DNA of 5,480 nt from Bacillota bacterium (GTDB lineage Bacteria > Bacillota_C > Negativicutes > CTSoil-072): positions 1 to 5,480 of the forward strand of contig JAGFXW010000293.1 in NCBI GenBank assembly GCA_017861495.1, written 5' to 3'. Position numbers and translations under genes: made by a program. Below, in pieces: positions 1-5,311 of the stretch. A model generated the notes under the pieces. The model worked only from the letters and a program-made list of their open reading frames with translations, searched no databases and had not been told where the DNA came from. Positions within the stretch are counted from its first letter, which is position 1. Every line of letters begins with the position of its first letter.

Positions 1-50
1 TTAGGTCGGGGATCAACAGGCTATAACACTCGAACTAAGTTCGCTCTAAG

Positions 51-82
51 GGTTCGGAGGGGGCAATAACCCCCTCCGAACC
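51..82 (+). other. Perfect 13-bp GC-rich hairpin upstream of hydE
   Basis: The arms at 51-63 and 70-82 are exact reverse complements (13 bp, ending in five G:C pairs at the loop) around a 6-base CAATAA loop. No run of T follows on either strand, so it is not a standard intrinsic terminator. A smaller inverted repeat (CGAAC at 31-35, GTTCG at 39-43) lies just before it. It may be the 3' end of an upstream transcript or an RNA structure in the hydE leader; the sequence does not decide. Apart from this, positions 1-136 hold nothing I can assign. A 22-codon open stretch in frame 1 ends at TAA 67-69 inside the loop, but its peptide resembles nothing I know. Confidence 0.6.
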
Positions 83-136
83 TAAGGCTCACTTATATTG
101 AAAATTGAGTTATGGAAAAATAATGGAGTGAAAAAT

Positions 137-1177
137 ATGAACGTTTTGATTGAAAAAGCAGAATTGGAACATAAGTTGACAAGAGAGGAAATTGTTAGTT
201 TATTAGGCGATTCGTCGATTGATGAAGAGTTGTTTGCAGCTGCCGACCGGGTTCGTAAACAGTATGTCGGTGATGAAGTGCATTTGCGTGGCTTAATCGA
301 GTTTTCAAATTATTGTCAGCAGAATTGCTTGTACTGCGGCCTAAGAAGAGAAAATACACAAGTTACCCGTTATCGGCTAACTCCGGATGAAATTGTTGAT
401 TTTGCCCAAAAGGCAGCGGCATATGGATATAAAACGATCGTTTTGCAATCCGGTGAGGATCCTTATTATACTGTGGAACGCATGAAGGAAATTATCCGGC
501 GTATTAAAGAATTGGGAGTTGCGGTTACGCTCAGTATTGGTGAAAAGACGATGGAAGAATACGAGGAATACCGTAAAGCCGGTGCCGATCGTTATTTATT
601 GCGGATTGAGACTACTGACCGTGCGCTCTATCAAGATCTTGATCCGGGAATGAGCTGGGAAAATCGGGTTCAATGTTTAAAGATCCTCAAAGAGCAAGGC
701 TGGGAAGTTGGTACCGGTTCCATGGTTGGTCTGCCGGGCCAGACTTTGGAGACAATCGCTGAGGACATTTTATTTTTCCAATCGATTGACGCCGATATGA
801 TCGGAATCGGACCTTTTATTCCGAATCCGCAGACGCCTTTGGCTGCTGAAAAGGGGGACAATTTTCCGTTAAGCCGTAAGGTATTGGCTATTATCCGGTT
901 ATTGCTGCCGGACAGCAATATTCCGGCGACAACCGCAATGGAAGCATTAAATCCGGAAGGGCGGATTTTGGCTTTAAAGAGCGGAGCGAATGTCGTAATG
1001 CCGAATGTCACGGAGGGCGAGTACCGGGGCCTCTACGTTCTATACCCGGGGAAAATTTGTATCAACGATACGCCGGGGCATTGCCGTTCATGCATTACAG
1101 GCAAAATTCAATCGATTGGGCGGTCTGTATCGTCCGGACACGGGTTTCGGCAGCGGAGCGAAAAGAAAACGATATGA
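137..1177 (+). CDS. hydE: [FeFe]-hydrogenase H-cluster maturation radical SAM protein HydE
   Basis: This 346-residue protein is a radical SAM enzyme of the BioB/HydE/PylB group. It carries the radical SAM cluster motif C60-x3-C64-x2-C67 (CQQNCLYCGLR) near the end of an N-terminal helical region. A QSGED segment follows at 104-108 and GIGPFIPNPQTPL at 223-235, both typical of HydE. Near the C-terminus is a C308-x7-C316-x2-C319 set after YPGKIC, the site of the accessory cluster in Thermotoga HydE. HydE acts in the cytoplasm with HydF and HydG to build the diiron subcluster of [FeFe]-hydrogenase. The length matches the family (about 350). I chose ATG 137 because GGAG at 125-128 sits 8 bases upstream; an in-frame TTG at 98 adds 13 residues outside the family pattern and has no good ribosome site. 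hydF, hydG and hydrogenase genes are not in the window. PylB is the closest alternative, but the C-terminal cysteine triad and the sequence favour HydE. Confidence 0.93.
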   Translation: MNVLIEKAELEHKLTREEIVSLLGDSSIDEELFAAADRVRKQYVGDEVHLRGLIEFSNYCQQNCLYCGLRRENTQVTRYRLTPDEIVDFAQKAAAYGYKTIVLQSGEDPYYTVERMKEIIRRIKELGVAVTLSIGEKTMEEYEEYRKAGADRYLLRIETTDRALYQDLDPGMSWENRVQCLKILKEQGWEVGTGSMVGLPGQTLETIAEDILFFQSIDADMIGIGPFIPNPQTPLAAEKGDNFPLSRKVLAIIRLLLPDSNIPATTAMEALNPEGRILALKSGANVVMPNVTEGEYRGLYVLYPGKICINDTPGHCRSCITGKIQSIGRSVSSGHGFRQRSEKKTI

Positions 1178-1192
1178 AGCGGGAGTGGTAAA

Positions 1193-1528
1193 GTGTATAG
1201 TTTTCCTTTGCGGGAGGATGAGCGGATATTGAAGAAAAGTATGGCCAATCTGGAAACAGAGTCCGCTCATTTAACCGGTGCGTTTTATTTAACGACAAGC
1301 CGTTTGGTTTTCATCGGCTATCTGGTTGATGCTACGCAAAAATATGTTGAAGAAGCTTCGTTTGCTCAAATTCAGGAAATTCGGCCGGAGAAAACATTTT
1401 GGCTGATATCCAATGTGATACGCATTGTTAGAAATGACGGCAGCCACATTAAAATCCTGATTACGAAACGGAATGACTGGATGGATGAAATTCATAACCA
1501 GATGCAAAAACTAGGATTTGCGTTTTGA
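1193..1528 (+). CDS. Small GRAM/PH-like domain protein, function unknown
   Basis: This 111-residue protein starts with GTG, with GGGAG at 1181-1185 seven bases upstream. The pattern matches the start of GRAM or bacterial PH-like domains: an acidic lead (REDERILKKSMANL, 7-20), a turn with G29, the strand segment FYLTTSRLVFIGYL (31-44), further predicted strands around 58-92 (IQEIRPEKTFWLISNVIRIV, then HIKILI) and a closing helix (NDWMDEIHNQMQKLG, 94-108). Such domains often bind lipids or serve as protein-protein modules; nothing here shows a ligand or partner. There is no signal peptide or clear transmembrane segment, so a cytoplasmic location is likely. It begins 15 bases after hydE and probably shares its transcript, but the family has no established link to hydrogenase maturation. 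The fold call rests on a visual pattern only. Confidence 0.7.
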   Translation: MYSFPLREDERILKKSMANLETESAHLTGAFYLTTSRLVFIGYLVDATQKYVEEASFAQIQEIRPEKTFWLISNVIRIVRNDGSHIKILITKRNDWMDEIHNQMQKLGFAF

Positions 1529-1550
1529 CCATTTTCCGAGCAATGGTTGG

Positions 1551-1579
1551 TTGACATCCAGGTGTTTCCTATATATAAT
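1551..1579 (+). promoter_or_regulatory. Sigma-A type promoter of thrS
   Basis: TTGACA at 1551-1556 and TATAAT at 1574-1579 are exact consensus hexamers with a 17-base spacer. Transcription would start near 1586, just before the T-box leader. This makes thrS a transcription unit separate from the hydE pair, whose last gene ends at 1528. Confidence 0.92.
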
Positions 1580-1604
1580 GATGTCATTACAAATAGATTC
1601 AATG

Positions 1605-1846
1605 GTGATGCAGAGGACTTGGCAATGGGTACGATTCGTTGCAGAGAGAAGGCGTCAGTAGGCTGTGAACGCTTTTACGTAATTACCGGTTGTTACCACC
1701 TCTAAACTGCAGGCTGAAGCTGAGTAAGCCGGGCCGGGACGATAGTCCCGTTACCAAAACTATGAGATGGGCTTATTGTGCCAATCAGGGTGGAACCGCG
1801 GGTGAATGCTCTCGTCCCTAGTTTAGGGATGGGAGTTTATTTTTTT
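1605..1846 (+). promoter_or_regulatory. T-box riboswitch (threonine specific) with antiterminator and terminator
   Basis: The leader senses uncharged tRNA-Thr and allows read-through into thrS. Stem I is closed by AGAGG 1612-1616 pairing with CCTCT 1699-1703. Its distal arm carries AGAGAG (1643-1648) and a stem 1649-1655/1669-1675. The likely specifier codon is ACC (Thr) at 1695-1697, placed just 5' of the closing strand and followed by A, as in other T-boxes; another ACC at 1685-1687 is a less well placed alternative. A central hairpin CGGGAC-GATA-GTCCCG lies at 1735-1750. The T-box sequence TGGAACCGCG is at 1791-1800; its TGGA would pair with a tRNA ending in UCCA. The antiterminator pairs AGGG 1787-1790 with CCCT 1816-1819 and CGGG 1799-1802 with CTCG 1811-1814, which competes with the terminator. 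The 5' boundary is approximate. Confidence 0.95.
1809..1846 (+). terminator. T-box conditional intrinsic terminator
   Basis: A 12-bp stem (1809-1820 with 1824-1835, two G:U pairs, 3-base loop) is followed by a T-rich run (1836-1846, one A). Its left arm contains the 3' strand of the antiterminator, so the two structures exclude each other. When tRNA-Thr is charged this stem should form and stop transcription before thrS. Confidence 0.92.
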
Positions 1847-1869
1847 AGAAATTGAGGAGGGCTAAAGGT

Positions 1870-3135
1870 ATGGGCAAGATCAATATTACATTAAAGGATG
1901 GTTCCGTACGGGAAGTGGAGGCGAATAGCACTTTATTGCAAATTGCCGCTTCGCTTAGCCGTAGTTTGGGAAAGAGCGCTTTAGTAGCAAAAGTAGACGG
2001 TCGCGTGGCTGATTTGACATCTATATTGGCGAAAGACGCCGCCGTTGAATTTTTGACGTTTGAAGACCAAGAAGGGAAAGATGCTTTGCGGCACAGCTCT
2101 TCCCACATTTTAGCGCAGGCGGTACAACGTCTCTATGGCGATGCGAAGCTGGGGATTGGACCGGCCATTGCAAATGGCTTTTATTACGATTTTGATACGG
2201 AGCATACATTTACTCCGGAAGATTTGACAAAGATCCAGGCTGAAATGGAGAAAATAGTAAAAGAAGATTTGCCGATAGAACGCAGTGTGGTCAGTCGGGA
2301 AGAAGCAAAAAAATTGTTCCAGGGAAAAGGCGAACTTTACAAAATCGAATTAATTGATGATTTGCCTGCTGATGCTGCGATTTCGTTATACCGGCAAGGA
2401 GAGTTTGTTGATTTGTGCGCCGGACCGCATGTGCCATCCACAGGGAAAGTGAAAGCGATTCAGTTGCAAACCCTGGCCGGGGCGTATTGGCGCGGTGATG
2501 AAAAACGGAAAATGCTGCAGCGCATTTATGCGACTTCGTTTGAAAAGAAAGCGGATTTGGAAGCCTACTTACGAATGTTGGAAGAGGCTGCAAAACGTGA
2601 TCACCGGAAATTGGGACGGGAATTGGATTTATTCAGTATTCAGGAAGAAGGGCCAGGCTTTCCTTTCTTCCATCCCAAAGGAATGGTTATTCGTAATGAA
2701 CTGGAAACATTTTGGCGAAAAGTACATATAAAGTATGGCTATCAAGAAATCAGAACGCCAATTATTTTGCATCAAAAATTATGGCAGCAATCAGGCCACT
2801 GGGATCATTACCGGGATAATATGTATTTCACCAAGATCGATGGAGAAGGGTATGCTGTCAAACCGATGAATTGTCCGGGCGGGATATTGGTTTACCGCAA
2901 CAAGCACCATAGCTATCGTGATTTACCGTTGCGGACCTGTGAATTGGGCTTGGTCCACCGGCACGAATTGTCCGGCGCATTGCATGGATTAATGCGGGTG
3001 AGAAGCTTCACTCAGGACGACGCGCATATCTTTATGCTCTCGTCACAAATACGCGGTGAAATCCAGGGCGTTATTGATTTGTTCAATGAAGTGTACAGCG
3101 TATTTGGCCTGACTTACCATGCGGAACTAAGTTGA
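1870..3135 (+). CDS. thrS: Threonyl-tRNA synthetase, N-terminal fragment (421 aa)
   Basis: Start ATG 1870 has GAGGAGG at 1854-1860 nine bases upstream; an in-frame TTG at 1852 would overlap this site and is rejected. The fragment carries the N-terminal TGS domain (about 1-62) and the editing domain with H75-x3-H79 and the C183-AGP-H187 motif (about 63-225). After a linker helix comes the first part of the class II catalytic core: FFHPKGM near 266-272, MNCPGG with zinc ligand C335, motif 2 around VHRHELSGALHGLMRVRSFTQ (362-382; shown in part) and zinc ligand H386. It ends in LTYHAELS followed by TGA 3133-3135. It lacks motif 3, the third zinc ligand and the anticodon-binding domain, so it should not aminoacylate alone. 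The editing domain is complete and could in principle still fold. Expression is governed by the T-box just upstream. Confidence 0.85.
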   Translation: MGKINITLKDGSVREVEANSTLLQIAASLSRSLGKSALVAKVDGRVADLTSILAKDAAVEFLTFEDQEGKDALRHSSSHILAQAVQRLYGDAKLGIGPAIANGFYYDFDTEHTFTPEDLTKIQAEMEKIVKEDLPIERSVVSREEAKKLFQGKGELYKIELIDDLPADAAISLYRQGEFVDLCAGPHVPSTGKVKAIQLQTLAGAYWRGDEKRKMLQRIYATSFEKKADLEAYLRMLEEAAKRDHRKLGRELDLFSIQEEGPGFPFFHPKGMVIRNELETFWRKVHIKYGYQEIRTPIILHQKLWQQSGHWDHYRDNMYFTKIDGEGYAVKPMNCPGGILVYRNKHHSYRDLPLRTCELGLVHRHELSGALHGLMRVRSFTQDDAHIFMLSSQIRGEIQGVIDLFNEVYSVFGLTYHAELS

Positions 3136-3155
3136 CTTACCATGCGGAACTAAGT
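3110..3155 (+). repeat. Perfect 23-bp direct tandem duplication inside thrS
   Basis: Two identical 23-base units lie head to tail at 3110-3132 and 3133-3155, each running from TGACTTACC to GAACTAAGT. The flanking bases differ (C before copy 1, A after copy 2), so the unit is exactly 23 bases. Since 23 is not a multiple of 3 the reading frame moves, and the junction AGT-TGA supplies an immediate stop. One unit encodes the normal ThrRS peptide (L)TYHAELS. Confidence 0.98.
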
Positions 3156-3815
3156 ACAAAGCCGGAAGGTGCAATGGGATCGGACGAAGTTTGGGAAACC
3201 GCGACGAACGCATTACGGGCAGCCTTGGAAGATTGTAAGATGCCATACAAAGTAAACGAAGGTGATGGCGCTTTTTATGGCCCCAAAATTGATTTCCATT
3301 TACAGGATTCAATTGGACGGACTTGGCAGTGCGGTACGATCCAACTAGATATGCTGATGCCGGAAAACTTTGATTTGACTTATGTCGGTGAAGATGGTCA
3401 GAAACATCGTCCGGTAATGATCCATCGTGTAGTGTATGGCAGTATGGAACGGTTCATTGGAATTTTGATTGAGCACTATGCCGGAGCGTTCCCAGCTTGG
3501 CTGGCCCCTGTTCAAGCAGTGGTATTGCCAATCACTGACCGTCATGTCGAATATGCAAAAAAAGTAGCTGCTGTATTGCGTAAGAGTGATATTCGGGTTG
3601 AAGTTGATGATCGTAACGAGAAGATCGGCTATAAAATTCGTGAGGCGCAATTGCAAAAAATACCGTATACGCTGGTTGTTGGCGATAAGGAAATGGAAAA
3701 TGACAGTATTGCGGTTCGGCAACGCGGAAAAGGCGATCTCGGCGCTCAGCCGGTCGAGCAGTTTGTTGCCATGCTTTCAACAGAAATTGCTACAAAAGCC
3801 AGTACTGCTTCTTGA
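3132..3815 (+). CDS. thrS: Threonyl-tRNA synthetase, C-terminal fragment (up to 227 aa)
   Basis: The frame continues ThrRS from TYHAELSTKPEGAMGSDEVW to the natural stop TGA 3813-3815. It holds the rest of the catalytic core, including the GDGAFYGPKIDF segment, zinc ligand H511 (restored numbering, in MIHRVVYG) and motif 3 GSMERFIGILIEH. After this comes the anticodon-binding domain from about AWLAPVQAVVLPITDRH to the end, with the VEVDDRNEKIGYKIR stretch. A TTG at 3132-3134 overlaps the upstream TGA (TTGA), which would allow termination-reinitiation, but no Shine-Dalgarno sequence precedes it, so separate translation is doubtful. Because the duplicated bases encode the same peptide in both frames, no residue of the ancestral protein is missing from the two halves together. 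Confidence 0.75.
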   Translation: MTYHAELSTKPEGAMGSDEVWETATNALRAALEDCKMPYKVNEGDGAFYGPKIDFHLQDSIGRTWQCGTIQLDMLMPENFDLTYVGEDGQKHRPVMIHRVVYGSMERFIGILIEHYAGAFPAWLAPVQAVVLPITDRHVEYAKKVAAVLRKSDIRVEVDDRNEKIGYKIREAQLQKIPYTLVVGDKEMENDSIAVRQRGKGDLGAQPVEQFVAMLSTEIATKASTAS

Positions 3816-3840
3816 CTTTTATTAAAACAAATGCTAAACT
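3812..3840 (+). promoter_or_regulatory. Promoter of the infC-rpmI-rplT operon
   Basis: TTGACT at 3812-3817 and TAAACT at 3835-3840 are separated by 17 bases. The -35 box overlaps the thrS stop codon (TGA 3813-3815). It would start the L20-type leader near 3847 and lets the operon be expressed independently of the thrS T-box and of any polarity from the broken thrS frame. Confidence 0.75.
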
Positions 3841-3854
3841 AATTTAGTAATATT

Positions 3855-3968
3855 ATTGAAGTAGAAGCCATCCGCTTCTCACCTTACAACGCTGCTGCAG
3901 TTCGTGAGGTTCATACAGCTTATTGATTTATGCTGTTTTCGCGGATGGTTGCGACCGTCCGTTTTTTT
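3855..3968 (+). promoter_or_regulatory. L20-type ribosomal protein leader (attenuator) of infC-rpmI-rplT
   Basis: The leader can form two exclusive folds. In one, CCATCCGC 3868-3875 pairs perfectly with GCGGATGG 3941-3948, enclosing CTCAC 3878-3882/GTGAG 3904-3908 and ACAGC 3915-3919/GCTGT 3932-3936. In the other, the same 3' strand joins the terminator hairpin 3942-3961. This matches the L20 leader described in Gram-positive infC operons, where free L20 favours termination. The position directly before infC supports the call. Exact boundaries and the L20-binding elements are inferred. Confidence 0.85.
3942..3968 (+). terminator. Leader terminator upstream of infC
   Basis: An 8-bp stem (CGGATGGT 3942-3949 with ACCGTCCG 3954-3961, one G:U pair) with a 4-base TGCG loop is followed by seven T (3962-3968). 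It shares bases 3942-3948 with the long leader stem, so it acts as the off state of the attenuator. Confidence 0.9.
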
Positions 3969-4010
3969 GTTGTCTTCTTTAATATTCGAATATATAGGAG
4001 GTGTACGGCA

Positions 4011-4529
4011 ATTAGCAAAGAAACTCTCAAGATCAATGAAGAGATTCGTGCCAGGGAAGTCAGAGTAGTAAGCGATTCGAATGAGCAATTGGGGATTATG
4101 CAGACCCGTGATGCTTTACGAATGGCTGCGGAACAGCAATTAGACCTGGTAGAGGTAGCGCCGTTGGCCAAACCCCCGGTCTGTCGTATTATGGATTTTG
4201 GCAAATTCAAATACGAACAGCAAAAACGGGATAAGGAAGCCAAGAAAAAACAGAAGGTTGTCACCGTAAAAGAAGTAAAATTGCGTCCAAATATTGAAGA
4301 TCATGATTTTGACGTAAAACTGAAGAACGCGCAGCGTTTTCTTAGTGATGGCGATAAAGTCAAGGTGACAATCATGTTTCGCGGGAGAGAACTGTCTCAT
4401 ACCGAACTTGGGAGACAGGTCTTGGTGAGAATGGCCAATGAATTGAAAGACATGGTTATTGTCGAGCGTGAGCCAAAGCTGGAAGGCAAAAATATGATTA
4501 TGATTTTAGCAGCAAAAACACACAACTAA
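4011..4529 (+). CDS. infC: Translation initiation factor IF-3
   Basis: IF3 binds the 30S subunit, keeps it from joining 50S prematurely and checks start codon and initiator tRNA. The 172-residue product has the normal length. The N-terminal domain (about 1-70) includes INEEIRAREVRV, LDLVEVAPLAKPPVCRIMDFGKFKYE (44-69; shown in part). A lysine-rich linker follows (EQQKRDKEAKKKQK, 69-82), then the C-terminal domain with KLRPNIEDHDFDVKLKNA (90-107), MFRGRE (122-127) and a conserved C-terminal strand. The start is ATT at 4011, with a near-perfect AGGAGGTG at 3996-4003 seven bases upstream. A rare AUU-type start is a hallmark of infC, used for self-repression because IF3 rejects such codons. The ATG at 3930 lies inside the leader terminator and is rejected. 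rpmI begins 15 bases downstream. Confidence 0.96.
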   Translation: MSKETLKINEEIRAREVRVVSDSNEQLGIMQTRDALRMAAEQQLDLVEVAPLAKPPVCRIMDFGKFKYEQQKRDKEAKKKQKVVTVKEVKLRPNIEDHDFDVKLKNAQRFLSDGDKVKVTIMFRGRELSHTELGRQVLVRMANELKDMVIVEREPKLEGKNMIMILAAKTHN

Positions 4530-4544
4530 AAAGGGGGAGCAATC

Positions 4545-4742
4545 ATGCCTAAAATGAAAACTCGTAGAAGCGCCGCAAAACGTTTTAAAGTTACCGGCAG
4601 TGGTGAATTTAAACGTGCTAAAGCCTTCAAAAGCCATATTCTGGAGAAAAAATCACCGGCACGTAAACGGAATTTGCGTAAAGCCACTTTGGTTAGCAAA
4701 TCCGATCATGAACGCGTATCGAAAATGCTTCCGTACGCTTAA
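4545..4742 (+). CDS. rpmI: 50S ribosomal protein L35
   Basis: This 65-residue, very basic protein has the full L35 pattern: [20 protein letters not shown] at the start, a central [20 protein letters not shown] and the ending SKMLPYA. L35 is a late-assembling protein of the large subunit. GGGGGAG at 4533-4539 precedes ATG 4545 by five bases. It sits in the usual place between infC and rplT and is expected to share the L20-controlled transcript. Confidence 0.98.
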   Translation: MPKMKTRRSAAKRFKVTGSGEFKRAKAFKSHILEKKSPARKRNLRKATLVSKSDHERVSKMLPYA

Positions 4743-4774
4743 AAATCAGTATATACTTTGAAGGGGGCTAACAC

Positions 4775-5134
4775 ATGCCAAGAGTAAAAAAAGGCGTTAC
4801 TGCACATAAAAGACACAAAAAAATTCTGAAGCTCGCCAAAGGTTACCGGGGAGCGAAAAGTAAACAATTTAAAAAAGCCAATGAAACGGTAATGAAAGCG
4901 CTGCATTATGCGCGTAATGACCGTCGTAAGAAAAAAGGCGATTTCCGTAAACTTTGGATTGCCCGTATTAATGCGGCTTCCCGAATTAACGGCCTATCCT
5001 ATAGCCAGCTTATCAACGGTTTGAAACAAGCCGGTGTTGAAGTAAACCGCAAAATGATGGCGGATATGGCTGTTGCCGATATGGCAACTTTCGCAAAATT
5101 GGTAGACCTCGCTAAAGACCAATTAAAAAAATAA
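4775..5134 (+). CDS. rplT: 50S ribosomal protein L20
   Basis: This 119-residue basic protein matches L20, including [37 protein letters not shown], the [20 protein letters not shown] stretch and [21 protein letters not shown]20 is needed early in 50S assembly, and in Gram-positive bacteria free L20 binds the infC leader to shut down its own operon, which fits the attenuator at 3855-3968. ATG 4775 follows GGGGG 4763-4767 by seven bases. It is the last gene of the operon; a terminator begins 10 bases after its stop. Confidence 0.98.
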   Translation: MPRVKKGVTAHKRHKKILKLAKGYRGAKSKQFKKANETVMKALHYARNDRRKKKGDFRKLWIARINAASRINGLSYSQLINGLKQAGVEVNRKMMADMAVADMATFAKLVDLAKDQLKK

Positions 5135-5144
5135 GTCGCTAAAG

Positions 5145-5177
5145 TACTCCTCGAAACAAATCGGGGAGTATTTTTTT
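5145..5177 (+). terminator. Intrinsic terminator of the infC-rpmI-rplT operon
   Basis: TACTCCTCG 5145-5153 pairs with CGGGGAGTA 5162-5170 (9 bp with one G:U) around an 8-base A-rich loop, followed by seven T (5171-5177). Confidence 0.95.
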
Positions 5178-5178
5178 G

Positions 5179-5246
5179 TTGTAAAAATGCCTGCGCAAGC
5201 AGAAAAAAATGAAAAAAATTTTCTGATTGCGCAGGCATTTTTGCAA
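5179..5246 (+). repeat. Long imperfect palindrome between rplT and the aldolase gene
   Basis: A perfect 16-bp inverted repeat (AAAAATGCCTGCGCAA 5183-5198 with its complement 5227-5242) extends outward through one G:U pair to 5179/5246. It also extends inward, past one mismatch, by seven more pairs (5200-5206 with 5219-5225), leaving a 12-base A-rich loop. The T-run at 5238-5242 sits in the outer stem, so the element could terminate transcription in either direction. It begins two bases after the U-tract of the operon terminator. It may be a back-up terminator, a small structured RNA or a dispersed palindromic repeat. Confidence 0.85.
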
Positions 5247-5260
5247 AAATAGCGAAAGTT

Positions 5261-5266
5261 TATAAT
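5261..5266 (+). promoter_or_regulatory. Probable -10 box of the aldolase gene promoter
   Basis: TATAAT at 5261-5266 is exact consensus and lies 46 bases before the start codon. No good -35 box is seen at the usual distance: TTTTTG 5238-5243 has the right spacing but poor match, and TTGCAA 5241-5246 matches better but is only 14 bases away. An activator or weak promoter is possible. Confidence 0.5.
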
Positions 5267-5311
5267 AGTTAAAAAATATGCCTTACACTACCTTAAAGGA
5301 GGAGTTCAACC

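Larger units (their letters stand above)
1870..3815 (+). pseudogene. thrS: Threonyl-tRNA synthetase gene, frameshifted by a 23-bp tandem duplication
   Basis: The enzyme charges tRNA-Thr with threonine in the cytoplasm and clears mischarged Ser-tRNA-Thr. The gene is interrupted at 3133-3135 by a TGA created by an exact 23-bp tandem duplication (3110-3132, 3133-3155). Deleting one copy gives one continuous 640-residue protein, the normal length for bacterial ThrRS, with the expected AELSTKPEGAMGSDEVWE junction. No other lesion is visible. All expected parts are present on one side of the break or the other: TGS domain, editing domain, catalytic core with zinc ligands C335, H386 and H511 (restored numbering), and anticodon-binding domain. 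ThrRS is normally essential, so either another copy exists elsewhere, the duplication is recent or an artefact, or the halves act together. Both halves are described separately. Confidence 0.85.

Noticed and set aside
1..69. Frame-1 open stretch as the C-terminus of an upstream gene
   Set aside because: Only 22 codons, arginine-rich, no recognisable similarity, and its stop falls in the hairpin loop; it cannot be supported without upstream sequence.
98..136. TTG start at 98 extending HydE by 13 residues
   Set aside because: No ribosome site precedes it and the added residues do not fit the family; ATG 137 has GGAG at a good distance.
670..1011. Minus-strand open frame of 113 codons inside hydE
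   Set aside because: It is antisense to a well-conserved gene and its product resembles no family; the same applies to the other antisense frames in thrS, infC and rplT.
1005..1232. Plus-strand 75-codon frame overlapping the hydE end
   Set aside because: It is an out-of-frame reading of the conserved HydE C-terminus and runs over the start of the next gene.
1528..1547. Hairpin ACCATT/AATGGT after the GRAM/PH-like gene as a terminator
   Set aside because: Only six mostly A:T-rich pairs with an 8-base loop and no T-run; it leads directly into the thrS -35 box.
1852..1869. TTG start at 1852 for thrS
   Set aside because: It overlaps the GAGGAGG ribosome site that clearly serves ATG 1870, where ThrRS normally begins.
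3110..3155. Programmed ribosomal frameshift in thrS
   Set aside because: There is no slippery heptamer or obvious stimulatory structure, and the exact tandem duplication explains the frame change more simply.
3930..4010. ATG 3930 as the infC start (199 residues)
   Set aside because: It lies in the attenuator and its terminator, and the extra residues are not IF3-like; ATT 4011 with AGGAGGTG gives the normal 172 residues.
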